A DNA stretch of 64,000 nucleotides. Source: Ignavibacteriales bacterium (GTDB taxonomy: Bacteria; Bacteroidota; Ignavibacteria; Ignavibacteriales; Melioribacteraceae). The stretch spans positions 124,001 through 188,000 of the forward strand of contig JACKAB010000009.1 of assembly GCA_020635285.1 (NCBI GenBank), in the 5' to 3' direction. Position numbers and translations under genes: made by a program. The notes beneath the pieces were generated by a model that was not told where the DNA came from, did not search any database, and worked only from the letters and a program-made list of their open reading frames with translations. How positions within the stretch are numbered: position 1 is the first letter of the stretch; each line of letters opens with the position of its first letter. Shown one piece after another: positions 35,209-44,960 of the stretch.

Positions 35209-35322
35209 TCTTGATATAAAGTCGATAATTTTGACTATCGGTCAGTTTTTATCTAACTTTTTAAAGTTGAATAAAAAGATTAAATGAATTTTTTCAAAAT
35301 AAAAATAACAAAAGAGGTTTAA

Positions 35323-36464
35323 ATGTCCTACTTTTTCACGTCTGAATCTGTTTCCGAAGGTCATCCGGATAAAGTATCTGATGCAATTTCTGATGGAGTT
35401 CTGGATGCAATTTTAGTACAAGACCCAAATGCAAGAGTTGCTTGTGAAACCTTTGTAACAACAGGTTTGGTTTTGGTCGGTGGTGAAATTACAACTACCG
35501 CTTATGTTGATATTCCAGAAATAGTAAGAAACACAGTTAAACAAATTGGCTATACGGAAGCTGAATATAAATTTGATTCTGAATCTTGTTCAGTTCTAAA
35601 TGCTATTCATTCTCAATCCCTGATATTGCAATGGGAGTTGATACCGGCGGCGCTGGAGATCAAGGAATAATGTTTGGTTATGCATGTGATCAAACTCCTG
35701 AACTGATGCCAATGCCGATTGTATATGCACATAAGTTAGTTAAAAAATTAGCAGGTATTAGAAAAAGAAATAAAAAATTAATGCCTTACTTAAGACCAGA
35801 TGCAAAATCTCAAGTAACTGTTGAATATGATGAAAACAATAAACCAATTAGAGTTGATACAGTTGTAATCTCAACTCAGCATGATGCAAAAGTGAGTCAG
35901 AAAAAAATTAAAGATGATGTAATTAAGAATGTAATTAAAAAAATTATTCCAGCAAAATATTTAGATAAAAACACCAAGTATCATGTAAATCCAACCGGTA
36001 GATTTGAAATTGGCGGACCGCACGGAGATAGCGGATTAACAGGCAGAAAAATAATTGTTGATACTTATGGTGGTTGGGCACCTCATGGAGGCGGAGCTTT
36101 TTCCGGTAAGGACCCATCAAAAGTTGATAGAAGCGCAACTTATGCTGTGCGACATATTGCAAAAAATATTGTTGCAGCTAAACTTGCTAAGGAATGCCTG
36201 GTTCAAGTTGCATATGCTATTGGTGTTGCTGAGCCAGTTTCGATTTTCGTTGAGACTAAAGGTACTGGCGTTATTTCCGATAGTGATTTAGCAAAAATGA
36301 TTAGAAAAGAAGTTGATCTTACTCCAAAAAGCATAATCAATCGTTTGGGTCTAAAAGCTCCAATTTATCAAAAAACATCATCTTATGGTCATTTTGGAAG
36401 AAATGAATTTTCATGGGAAAAATTAGATTTAGTTGAAAAATTCAAAAAGTATAAGAAAGGTTAA
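35323..36464 (+). CDS. metK: S-adenosylmethionine synthetase, one frameshift
   Basis: Two frames join into a normal MetK of about 380 residues. The first carries SEGHPDKVSDAISDGVLD, and the second GVDTGGAGDQGIMFGYACD and GGAFSGKDPSKVDRSA, the methionine- and ATP-binding signatures. The break lies in CCC at 35618-35620; one extra C restores the frame. MetK is essential in nearly all bacteria, so a sequencing error is by far the best explanation. It makes SAM from methionine and ATP. ahcY follows after two bases. Confidence 0.93.
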
Positions 36465-36466
36465 AA

Positions 36467-37789
36467 ATGAGCGAAGTAAAAAATGAAGTAGAATATCTTC
36501 CGTATAAAGTTAAAGATATTTCTTTAGCTGAGTGGGGAAGAAAAGAAATAAAATTAGCCGAAGCAGAAATGCCGGGCTTAATGGCACTACGCGAACAATA
36601 CAGAGAATCTAAGCCGCTTAAAGGAGCAAGAATTGCCGGATGTTTGCATATGACAATTCAAACTGCTGTGCTTATTGAAACTTTAGTTGAATTAGGAGCA
36701 GATGTAACTTGGTCATCATGCAATATTTTTTCAACTCAAGATCATGCTGCTGCTGCAATTGCTGCTGCCGGAATTCCAGTTTATGCTTGGAAGGGAATGA
36801 ACGAAAAAGAATTTGATTGGTGCATTGAGCAAACATTATTTTTTGGCGAAGATAGAAAACCTCTCAGTATGATTTTGGATGATGGCGGTGATTTAACAAA
36901 TATGGTTCTTGATCGTTATCCGGATCTTGCTGCTGGGATTAAAGGATTATCTGAAGAAACTACTACCGGAGTTCACAGACTATACGAAAGAGTTGAAAAC
37001 GGAACTCTTCCAATACCGGCAATTAATGTAAATGACTCAGTTACAAAATCTAAATTTGATAATAAATACGGATGCAGAGAATCTTTAGTTGATGCATTAC
37101 GCAGAGCTACTGATTTAATGATGGCTGGCAAAGTGGCTGTAGTAGCTGGTTACGGCGATGTTGGAAAAGGTTCAGCGGAATCTTTAAGTCGTGCAGGTGT
37201 TAGAGTTATGGTTTCTGAAATAGATCCAATCTGCGCACTTCAAGCTGCAATGGAAGGGTTTGAAGTTAAGAGATTTTTAGATGCAGTTCCTCTTGCAGAT
37301 ATTGTTGTTACCGCAACCGGTAATAAAGATATTGTAAAAGAAGAAGCCTTTAAATTAATGAAAGATAAAACAGTAGTTTGCAACATTGGTCATTTTGATA
37401 ATGAAATTGATATGGCTTGGTTAAACAAGAATTACGGAAACACAAAAGATACAATCAAACCTCAAGTGGATTTATATAACATTGATGGAAAGGAAATAAT
37501 TGTTTTAGCTGAGGGAAGATTAGTAAACTTAGGCTGCGCAACCGGTCATCCTTCTTTTGTAATGAGCAACTCTTTTACAAATCAAACACTTGCTCAACTT
37601 GAACTTTGGAATAATTCTGATAAATATGAAAACAAAGTTTATATGTTGCCAAAACATTTAGATGAACAAGTAGCAAGATTGCATTTGGCTAAAGTTGGTG
37701 CTCAATTAGACGAACTTACTGAAGAACAAGCTAAATATATTGGCGTAAAAGTTAAAGGTCCATTTAAGCCCGATTATTATAGGTATTAA
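36467..37789 (+). CDS. ahcY: Adenosylhomocysteinase
   Basis: A 440-residue SAH hydrolase that recycles S-adenosylhomocysteine to adenosine and homocysteine. It carries the NAD-binding motif GYGDVGKGSAES near residue 225, DDGGDLT near 140, and the C-terminal KGPFKPDYYRY that reaches across the dimer interface to NAD. Two bases after metK, it completes the methyl cycle in one operon. Its last 210 bases are duplicated at 39200-39409, beyond an inserted ATPase gene. Confidence 0.96.
   Translation: MSEVKNEVEYLPYKVKDISLAEWGRKEIKLAEAEMPGLMALREQYRESKPLKGARIAGCLHMTIQTAVLIETLVELGADVTWSSCNIFSTQDHAAAAIAAAGIPVYAWKGMNEKEFDWCIEQTLFFGEDRKPLSMILDDGGDLTNMVLDRYPDLAAGIKGLSEETTTGVHRLYERVENGTLPIPAINVNDSVTKSKFDNKYGCRESLVDALRRATDLMMAGKVAVVAGYGDVGKGSAESLSRAGVRVMVSEIDPICALQAAMEGFEVKRFLDAVPLADIVVTATGNKDIVKEEAFKLMKDKTVVCNIGHFDNEIDMAWLNKNYGNTKDTIKPQVDLYNIDGKEIIVLAEGRLVNLGCATGHPSFVMSNSFTNQTLAQLELWNNSDKYENKVYMLPKHLDEQVARLHLAKVGAQLDELTEEQAKYIGVKVKGPFKPDYYRY
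37579..37788 (+). repeat. Copy 1 of the duplicated ahcY 3' end
   Basis: This 210-base stretch matches 39200-39409 with 13 differences by my count (about 94% identity) and no gaps. It ends at the second base of the ahcY stop codon. The intervening 1411 bases hold the ATPase gene, so the ATPase is bracketed by direct repeats of the host gene end. Confidence 0.9.
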
Positions 37790-37812
37790 AAGATAGTTTT
37801 ATATAACTTTTC

Positions 37813-37847
37813 ATTCCGGTTCCATCGTAAGATGGATACCGGAATTT
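37813..37847 (+). terminator. Rho-independent terminator after ahcY
   Basis: TTCCGGTTCCATC and GATGGATACCGGAA form a long stem with a short loop, followed by a T-rich stretch. It ends the metK-ahcY unit. Confidence 0.8.
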
Positions 37848-37958
37848 TTATTTTAAAGCAGACTTCGTAGCGATCTTTATCTAAGATATTCTTTCCCTCC
37901 TTCACGAATTATTTTACCAAACATTTACAAATTCATTGTTTTTTTTACATCAATTTTA

Positions 37959-38014
37959 TGACTATAATGCAAAGGTTTGCAAAAAAGTCTTGACTATAAT
38001 GCAAAGGTTTGCAA
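37959..38014 (+). promoter_or_regulatory. Twin palindrome-bearing promoter repeat before the ATPase gene
   Basis: A 24-base unit beginning TGACTATAATG occurs at 37959-37982 and 37991-38014 without differences. Each contains the dyad TGCAAAGGTTTGCA and a TATAAT-like -10 element just before it. The second copy ends 10 bases before the ATG at 38025. This looks like overlapping promoter and operator sites, possibly autoregulatory. Confidence 0.6.
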
Positions 38015-38024
38015 TATTTACAAC

Positions 38025-39173
38025 ATGAAAAGATATTTATATGACCAAATATTAAAAGATTTAGAAAGAAAGATGGTTTTTATAACTGGACCTCGACAAG
38101 TTGGTAAAACATATCTTTCAAAACAAATTGCCCAAGAATTTTCCAAATCTCAATACCTTAATTTTGATAATATGAACGAAAGAAAAATAATTAATGAGAT
38201 GACTTGGAAAAAAAATATTGATTTATTAATTCTAGATGAAATTCATAAAAAAATGGATTGGAAATTATTTCTAAAAGGAATTTTCGATTCACGTCAAGAG
38301 AACTTAAGAATTTTAGTAACAGGTTCGGCTCGATTAGAAACATTTAGACAAAGTGGCGAATCATTAGCTGGAAGATATTTACATCTCAGATTAAATCCCT
38401 TCTCGGTCAAAGAATTATCTGGCGAATTATCGACTTACGAAACAATTGAAAAGCTCAATAAGATAGGGGGTTTCCCAGAACCATTATTATATAGCTTAAA
38501 TGAAAATGAAGATGAATCAATTGAATTTGCAGCAAGATGGAGTAAGCAATATTACATTGATTTAATAAGAGAAGACATTATAGAATTTTCAAGAATACAT
38601 GAAATTTCAGCGATGAAACTGCTTGTAGAATTATTACGATCAAAAGTCGGGTCGCCAATATCATATAAAAATATTGCTGAAGATTTAGAGGTCTCGCCAA
38701 ATACTATTAAAAAGTATATTAAAATTTTAGAAAGCTTATATATTGTTTTTTTGGTTCACCCATATCATAAAAACATTGCAAGAGCAATTTTGAAGGAGCC
38801 AAAAGTTTATTTTTATGATACATCATTTGTAAAAGGAAACGAAGGAATACTATTTGAAAATACTTGTGCTGTTTCATTACTAAAAAACGTGCAATACTTG
38901 TTTGATGCCAGAGGCAAGGAAATAGGGTTACATTATCTAAGAACAAAAGAAGGAAAAGAAATAGATTTTTTAATTTCTAAAAATGGGAAACCAGAACAAT
39001 TCTTAGAAGTAAAATTATCTGAAAGTAAGCCATCAAATTCATTGAAATATTTTGCTGAGCGATTTGAGAATACAGAGTTTATTCAATTAGTCCATAATTT
39101 AAATAATGAACAAGACATTAATAAAATAAAAATCCGTAAAGCGGGAGAATGGTTAGCTAATCTTGAAGCATAA
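38025..39173 (+). CDS. AAA ATPase with DUF4143 domain
   Basis: About 382 residues from the ATG at 38025; an upstream ATG at 37977 would read through the twin repeats and is unlikely. The N-terminal ATPase has Walker A GPRQVGKTYLS and Walker B LLILDEIHK. A winged-helix-like segment follows. The C-terminal DUF4143 part contains EGKEIDFLI and FLEVKLSES, resembling the PD-(D/E)XK nuclease core. Proteins of this kind are scattered, often present in multiple copies, and of unknown function. It is enclosed by two copies of the ahcY 3' end, which suggests arrival by recombination. Confidence 0.88.
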   Translation: MKRYLYDQILKDLERKMVFITGPRQVGKTYLSKQIAQEFSKSQYLNFDNMNERKIINEMTWKKNIDLLILDEIHKKMDWKLFLKGIFDSRQENLRILVTGSARLETFRQSGESLAGRYLHLRLNPFSVKELSGELSTYETIEKLNKIGGFPEPLLYSLNENEDESIEFAARWSKQYYIDLIREDIIEFSRIHEISAMKLLVELLRSKVGSPISYKNIAEDLEVSPNTIKKYIKILESLYIVFLVHPYHKNIARAILKEPKVYFYDTSFVKGNEGILFENTCAVSLLKNVQYLFDARGKEIGLHYLRTKEGKEIDFLISKNGKPEQFLEVKLSESKPSNSLKYFAERFENTEFIQLVHNLNNEQDINKIKIRKAGEWLANLEA

Positions 39174-39191
39174 TATAAATTTAAGTGAAAT

Positions 39192-39410
39192 TTGTTCGTA
39201 AATCAAACACTTGCTCAATTGAAACTTTGGAATAATTCTGATAAATATGAAAACAAAGTTTATATGCTGTCAAAACATTTAGATGAGCAAGTAGCAAGGT
39301 TAAATTTGGCTAAAGTTGGTGCTCAATTAGATGAACTTACTGAAGAACAAGCTAAGTACATTAGCGTAAAAGTTAAAGGTCCATTTAAGCCCGATTATTA
39401 TAGGTATTAG
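39192..39410 (+). pseudogene. Orphan duplicate of the ahcY C-terminus
   Basis: A 72-residue reading frame that matches the last 70 residues of AhcY with four amino-acid changes (E to K, P to S, H to N, G to S) and keeps the KGPFKPDYYRY end. It lacks the catalytic and NAD-binding parts and has no ribosome binding site, so it is not a working enzyme. It is the second copy of the repeat flanking the ATPase and has its own terminator just downstream. That terminator may be the original ahcY terminator before the insertion. Confidence 0.85.
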
Positions 39411-39434
39411 TAAAATTAACAGACAAGTATTATT

Positions 39435-39462
39435 AAACCCGTTCAATTGAACGGGTTTTTTT
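39435..39462 (+). terminator. Rho-independent terminator
   Basis: AAACCCGTTCAA and TTGAACGGGTTT form a perfect 12-base palindromic stem followed by a T run. It lies 25 bases after the stop of the duplicated ahcY end. Confidence 0.9.
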
Positions 39463-39545
39463 ATTTATTCTAAGAAAATATAAATGAATCTTTTTATGTA
39501 ATTAATCATCATATTAGTAATTATATTAATAATTATGGAGTGACG

Positions 39546-39986
39546 ATGAAAAACGAAAAATTAGTTAAACAGTTAAATCAAAATTTGGCAGATGTTCAAG
39601 TTCTTTATGTAAAATTGCACAACTATCATTGGAATGTAAAAGGATTAAACTTCTTTGGAATTCATAATGTTACGGAAGAATACTACGATTATTTTGCGAA
39701 ACAATATGATGATATTGCTGAGAGAATTTTACAGTTGGGTGAAAAACCGTTGACAACTATGAAATCATACTTATCAATTGCGAAAATAAAAGAAGAAAAC
39801 AAAACCGAATTTACTGCCTTAGAAGTAATAAAAAACACATTAAAAGATTTTACTTATTTAGCAAAAGAATTTAAGAAAACTTCTAAACTTAGTGAAAATG
39901 AAGCCGACTTAACTACTCAAGCCTTAGCTGATGGTAATGTAGCTTGGCTAGAAAAAGCAATCTGGATGTTGAACGCAAGCAAATAA
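39546..39986 (+). CDS. dps: Dps-family ferritin-like protein
   Basis: A 146-residue helical protein with the Dps signature LHNYHWNVKG (iron-binding histidine) followed by DDIAERILQLGEKPL. Dps oligomers oxidise and store iron and protect DNA in starvation or oxidative stress. I take the ATG at 39546, preceded by GGAGTGA. An upstream GTG would add two residues. It stands alone between two terminators. Confidence 0.9.
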   Translation: MKNEKLVKQLNQNLADVQVLYVKLHNYHWNVKGLNFFGIHNVTEEYYDYFAKQYDDIAERILQLGEKPLTTMKSYLSIAKIKEENKTEFTALEVIKNTLKDFTYLAKEFKKTSKLSENEADLTTQALADGNVAWLEKAIWMLNASK

Positions 39987-40007
39987 TTTTAAAGGAATTA
40001 AGAAACT

Positions 40008-40049
40008 TAAAATGCCGGTATTTCTAAAAAGAAAACCGGCATTTTTTTA
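40008..40049. terminator. Terminator between convergent dps and mscS genes
   Basis: AAAATGCCGGT and ACCGGCATTTT form a strong stem around a loop of about 16 bases, with T-rich and A-rich flanks on the two strands. It can serve both converging genes. Confidence 0.85.
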
Positions 40050-40054
40050 TTAAA

Positions 40055-40861
40055 CTAGTTCTGATGCATGTGCACAACTCTTTGAGGAAATGGCACTTCC
40101 AAATTTTTCTCAACGAATTTCTTTTTAACATCTTCCGTTACACTGTAATAAACATCCCAATAATCTTCAGAATTACACCAGGGTCTAACTTCAAAATTAA
40201 CACTGTTGTCTGCTAATTTGCTTACCAAGATATCTGGTTTTGGATCTGTTAATATTTTTGAGTTACCACTAAGTGCTTCACTGATTGCGGTTCTAACCTT
40301 ATCCAGATCTTCTTTGTATGAAACACCAAAAACTAAATCAACACGACGATTTTCTTTTGTGGAATAATTAATAATATTATCAGCTGTCATTTTAGAGTTG
40401 GGAACAAAGACAACTTTATTATCAAGTGTGTTAAGTGTTGTTACAAAAATTCCTATTTCTTCAACAATTCCTTGATTTCCGCCGCCTTCAATATAATCAC
40501 CAACTTTTATTGGTCGGAAAATAATTAACATTACTCCAGAGGCAAAATTTGATAGGGAACCTTGAAGCGCTAAACCAATTGCCAAACCAGCAGCACCAAG
40601 CACTGCAATAAAAGAAGTTGTTTCTACACCAGCTTGACTAATTGCAGCAATTACAACAAATGCAATTAATGCAACGCGAATAAGCGATGTTAAAAACTTT
40701 ACTAATGTTGGATCCATTTCTTTTTTAGTTAACATTTTGTTTACAGATTTTGAAATAATTTTTGCTATCCACAATCCTATTATTAGAATTGCAATTGCAC
40801 CTAATATTTTTACGCCATATAGTGCAAGATAATCTTGTGCCATAAATAAGAATTTATCCAT
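40055..40861 (-). CDS. mscS: Small-conductance mechanosensitive channel (MscS)
   Basis: A 268-residue protein with three membrane helices and the pore-lining helix rich in glycine and alanine (GAAGLAIGLALQGSLSNFASG, split across two turns). The usual beta domain follows, with FRPIKVGDYIEGGG and VPNSKMTADNIINYS. It opens under membrane tension to release solutes in osmotic downshock. Intact, on its own transcript. Confidence 0.93.
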   Translation of the reverse strand: MDKFLFMAQDYLALYGVKILGAIAILIIGLWIAKIISKSVNKMLTKKEMDPTLVKFLTSLIRVALIAFVVIAAISQAGVETTSFIAVLGAAGLAIGLALQGSLSNFASGVMLIIFRPIKVGDYIEGGGNQGIVEEIGIFVTTLNTLDNKVVFVPNSKMTADNIINYSTKENRRVDLVFGVSYKEDLDKVRTAISEALSGNSKILTDPKPDILVSKLADNSVNFEVRPWCNSEDYWDVYYSVTEDVKKKFVEKNLEVPFPQRVVHMHQN

Positions 40862-40974
40862 TTTTTACTCCTTTATTATTTAATATGAAAAAGATTTAAT
40901 TGTAAATATAATATATAATATAAAAGCAAAAAAGTATTCCAACTTAGAATGGAAATTCCTCTTTTAAATTTATC

Positions 40975-42505
40975 TTATCTTCTAACTTTTCTTCCTTGGG
41001 TTTTTTGTGCGATTAGATGAATAGGATTTCCTTCGACATAAATTGCTTTGTATGGTTTTGTTGGACAAGCATACTCACAAGCACCGCACCCAACACATAT
41101 ATCTTCATTGGTGATAGGTGCTTTTTTATTTACTTCTGTATCCAATTCCATTTTCACAGCTTTAGTTGGGCAATGCTCTGCACACGCCCCGCAATCAGTT
41201 TTTTGCGTATATACAACACAATTATCTTTTACAAATTTTACTTTCCCAAGTTGAATTAGTTTTTGGATTCAGATTCTCTATTTAATATTGCGCCGCTTGG
41301 ACAAACTTCTGTGCAGATCGTACATTCATAATTACAATATCCGGAAATATAATCCATGCGAGGCTGCATTATTCCAAGTAATCCATATTCTAAAAAGGAG
41401 GGTTGTAAAACTTGCGTTGGACAACTTGCTACGCACAAATGACATGCTGTGCAGTTATCAGTGAAATTTTCTATTGAGATTGAACCGGGAGGAGAAATTG
41501 GTGAATTTCTAATTACCGGAGTTGTGTTTTCTTTATATACTTCAATTATTTTTTTCTTGAGCTTTAAGAATCAGATACGAGCCTAAAATAAATACTCCAA
41601 CATTCTTAAAGAAATTTCTTTTATCCGGACTGTGTTCTAAAGATTTAGAAAATGTGTATCTAGGTTGATAACTTATTCCGATTGAGGGGCAAACATCAAA
41701 ACAATTGAAGCACCCAACACATCTGCTGAAATCAATATACTTGGTGCTTGATTCAATGCAACTGGATTTACAAACTGTTTCACAATCACCACATTCAATG
41801 CAATTTGATTCAATTATTCCAATCTTAAATAGAGAAAATTTTGATATTAGTCCTAAGAAAGTTCCAACCGGACAAATAGTATTACAATATAATCTACCGT
41901 AATAGAAGCTTAAAAAAATATTAATCCAAATATTAAAAGCGAAAATAAAAATGAAAAAATATTTATTCCTTTTAAACTCTAGTGGACTAAGTAAGTATAA
42001 ATTTAAAGACTCCAAGACTGCCGTAATAAGATTATTACTGCCTATTGAAATTGGACGAATTATATTGCCTATTATTCTACCAAAATTACTGTAAGGATCA
42101 AGAAGATTAAATCCTATTGATACACCAAACAAAAAAAAGTAAAATAGTAACAGAAAGAATAAAGTACCTTGTTTTAGTAAATGGTTTAGTAAAGAAAAAA
42201 TTTATTCTTTTAATTTTCTTTCTAAGAAATGTTATTAAGTCCTGAAGAATTCCAAATGGGCAAATGGTTGAGCAATAAACTCTACCGAAAAGAAGTGTTA
42301 ATAGAATGACAAATAAAAAACCAAGCCCAGCAACTGTTCCAATAGAAATAAAACTTAGAAGGGATGGAATAAATTGTAAAAATAATGGGTATTCAGAAAA
42401 AGAGGATTGTATAGAAAAAGTCAAATCAATGAAAAGCAAACTAATTGATAAAATAAAAACAAGAGATATCACAACTCTCACTTTTTTCAGAAATTGCAAA
42501 TTCAT
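40975..42505 (-). CDS. NapH-like membrane polyferredoxin, frameshifted
   Basis: Fragments join into one protein of about 510 residues. The N-terminal half has several membrane helices, each bundle followed by a cytoplasmic CxxxCP-type motif (FGRVYCSTICPFG and YGRLYCNTICPVG). Then come several 4Fe-4S motifs: CIECGDCETVC, CVGCFNCFDVCP, CTACHLCVASCP, CTICTEVCP, CGACAEHCP and CVGCGACEYACP. This matches NapH/MauN-type electron-transfer proteins. Breaks lie near A8 (42131-42138), T7 (41549-41555) and about 41258. It follows the DUF362 gene by three bases, so they likely form a redox pair. Confidence 0.8.
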
Positions 42506-42508
42506 AGG

Positions 42509-43429
42509 CTAAAGAATTATCCTATTTATTTTTAATTTAGATAAATCCATTGTTCCAACATTCATTTTGTCTGCATAAGTTATATAATCAATATTGGCCG
42601 GATCACTACCAAATAGTTTAGCAGCTGCAGCATCAGCCGCAACAATATCTGCAGAAATAATTAGTGATTTTAAAATAGCCAAATCTGCTTCTGATACACC
42701 TCTAGGACCATTTTTTTTTCATAACCGCATAAGCATCAACTATATTGAGATCAGGTTTTCTAAATGTTGCATAATCAGCAATACATTGATGCAAATCATT
42801 TCTGTGCCAATATCTTCGGTCCCAAACAACGCCCATCAAATTTTTCATTGAGACCGTTAATCCGGCACCACCATGACTCTTTAATACAGGAACATTAATC
42901 AATACATCTGATTCCAAAATTAATTCGTGCACAGTTGTTTCTTTTAGGTTTTTCCCATTTGGAATATTTACATGCTGGTAGTAACTTTCACTATTTCCAG
43001 GCACAACCATTGCCCCGGAATCTTTAGCCGCTTTTTCAATTCCACTATTACTATAACAGCTTTTCCAATTATCACATGTATGATCAAATACGTATACTTG
43101 CTTTGCTCCAGCATCAAGACAATGTTTTACTATCCGCGCTACCAATTTCGGATTTGTATTAGCTGCTCTTTCGGGAATGGTATCCCACCCAATATTTGGT
43201 TTTATCACCACAGTCTGATTTTTTTTTACAAAATTCTTCATCCCACCCAAAGACTGGATGGCTGTGTCAAACATTGAATCGGGTTTGCCGCCCTTAATCG
43301 CAACTAAATCATATAAATCAGTTTGAGTTGTTTTAGAATTTGCAACTATGAAATTAGTGCCCAGCGAAAGATATGCGTATGCAGAAAAGCCTGCATATGA
43401 ACTTTTTTTAAAAAATCTCTGCGGTTCAT
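42509..43429 (-). CDS. Tat-exported DUF362 protein, frameshifted
   Basis: About 306 residues when two breaks are repaired: the T7 run at 43403-43409 near the start, and the T9 run at 42711-42719. The N-terminus MNRRDFLKKSS is a twin-arginine signal. The body carries VVIKPNIGWD, DHTC, VLINVPVLKSHGG and SMKNLMGVVWDR, typical of DUF362. Such proteins are often tied to ferredoxins and of unknown reaction. The polyferredoxin gene follows directly, suggesting electron transfer across the membrane to this exported protein. Confidence 0.82.
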
Positions 43430-43526
43430 TGAGGACTCCTTATCTGATAATTAGACTTGTATATCTTTTATTATAAAATATAAATATATTATATTTGTTT
43501 CAAGTAAAACTGAAAAGGTTTGTAAA

Positions 43527-44030
43527 ATGGAAGCAATCTTAAAAAATAGAATTTCTAAGGAAATTATAAAAGGATCTGTATTTGATGTATTTGCCATAGC
43601 AGCAATTTATTTAGTTCCAACATTTTCACATCTTTTAGCTTTACCTGTTTATTATATTGAGCCAATGAGACTAATGTTAATTTTGGCGATTGCACACACC
43701 TCAAAGAAAAATGCTTATTTGTTAGCAGCAACATTACCATTGTTTTCATTTGTTGTTTCGGCACATCCGGTTTTTCTGAAAACATTATTAATCTCCGGGG
43801 AGCTTCTTCTGAATGTTTGGCTATTTTTCTTTTTATCAGAAAAAATTAAGAACAAATTTGGCTCAATGATTTTAAGTATTGGATTAAGCAAGCTCGCTTA
43901 TTATGTTTTCAAATTTGGTTTACTTAGTGTAGTATTATTAGAAGGAAGTTTAATTTCAACTCCTTTGGTTATTCAATTTATCATGATGTTCATATTTAGT
44001 GGTTATATATTTTTGATCGAAAAAAAATAA
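43527..44030 (+). CDS. Integral membrane protein, unknown
   Basis: A 167-residue protein with about five membrane helices and short loops. The overall size and hydrophobicity recall small transport components such as ECF S-subunits, but I see no diagnostic motif. It diverges from DUF362 and converges on the aldo/keto reductase. AAAAGGTTTG precedes the ATG. Confidence 0.55.
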   Translation: MEAILKNRISKEIIKGSVFDVFAIAAIYLVPTFSHLLALPVYYIEPMRLMLILAIAHTSKKNAYLLAATLPLFSFVVSAHPVFLKTLLISGELLLNVWLFFFLSEKIKNKFGSMILSIGLSKLAYYVFKFGLLSVVLLEGSLISTPLVIQFIMMFIFSGYIFLIEKK

Positions 44031-44057
44031 TATTTCAAGCTATTTAATAATTCTAAT

Positions 44058-44927
44058 TCAAATTTCATCTCCCTTAAATAACTGGGTGATTTCATTTTTC
44101 TTAATATCTGCAAGCATTATTTCATCACTTGGTTGTGATTCAAAATTACTTGCTGCTTCTAATACATGCGGTAGTAAGTGGATATCCCCAACTGTATTTA
44201 TGAAAATATTTGGATTACTCATTGACCAATGCACAGCATTAGTAATACTTTTTGAATCTTCCAGTGGATCATACCAAACTGCATGTTTACTTTTCTTATC
44301 ACCCAATGGACCTTTTGCAATAGTTTTAATTGTTTGGACTGCCACATTATTGTTTATGCAGAAGTCTTCTAAATTTTTAAATTCTAAAGCATATTTTTCA
44401 TTTTGCATCAAAATAAAATTATATGGCAATAAAACGGAATTAAATTTATACTTTTTGAGGCTTTGTAAATGTCTTAATGGTGCAGCAAGACCATGACCAG
44501 TTACACCAATATATCTAACTAAACCTGCTTCCTTGGCTTCTATAAAGGCGTCAATTGTACCACCTTCATTTTGTGCAGTTTGCCATTGATCGGGATTTAC
44601 TAAATTGTGCATTTGCCAAAGATCAACATAATCTACTTTCAATCTATCTAAAGATTTGTATAATTCTTCTTTAGCTTCTAAATAGGTGCGTTTCTCAGTT
44701 TTTGTTGCTAAGAAAAAAGTTTTGCGGTGTTCTCGCATCCATGGACCAATTCTAAGTTCTGAATCACCATAACTAGCAGCGGTATCTATATGGTTAATTC
44801 CATATTTAAGCAATAAATCTAAAGTTCTATCAGCTTCATTTTGAGTAACCGTCCAGAACGCTGCACCGCCAAAAATTGTTCTTGTGCTTTTATGTGCGGT
44901 ATTTCCAAATTCCATTAATGGGATCAT
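44058..44927 (-). CDS. Aldo/keto reductase
   Basis: A 289-residue NADPH-dependent oxidoreductase. The catalytic set is visible: HIDTAASYGDSE (aspartate and tyrosine), FLATKTEKR (lysine) and VDLWQMHN (histidine). The cytoplasmic barrel enzymes of this family reduce aldehydes or ketones; substrate unknown. The AmrS-type gene lies 33 bases upstream in the same direction. Confidence 0.9.
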   Translation of the reverse strand: MIPLMEFGNTAHKSTRTIFGGAAFWTVTQNEADRTLDLLLKYGINHIDTAASYGDSELRIGPWMREHRKTFFLATKTEKRTYLEAKEELYKSLDRLKVDYVDLWQMHNLVNPDQWQTAQNEGGTIDAFIEAKEAGLVRYIGVTGHGLAAPLRHLQSLKKYKFNSVLLPYNFILMQNEKYALEFKNLEDFCINNNVAVQTIKTIAKGPLGDKKSKHAVWYDPLEDSKSITNAVHWSMSNPNIFINTVGDIHLLPHVLEAASNFESQPSDEIMLADIKKNEITQLFKGDEI

Positions 44928-44960
44928 ATTGAACCTAAATTATTCTTTATATTTAATTGT

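Noticed and set aside
35209..35322. SAM or SAH riboswitch before metK, or a TetR-type dyad (TGACTATCGGTCA)
   Set aside because: The 114-base gap lacks the paired helices of known SAM or SAH riboswitches, and the dyad has only short arms. I saw too little to annotate either.
35600..35640. Programmed frameshift in metK
   Set aside because: No slippery heptamer with downstream structure is seen, and the same kind of break affects many unrelated genes. Sequence error is simpler.
37858..37918. Possible attachment site or remnant of an integrase between ahcY and the ATPase gene
   Set aside because: I found no recombinase motif and no further direct repeats there; only the ahcY duplication itself is supported.
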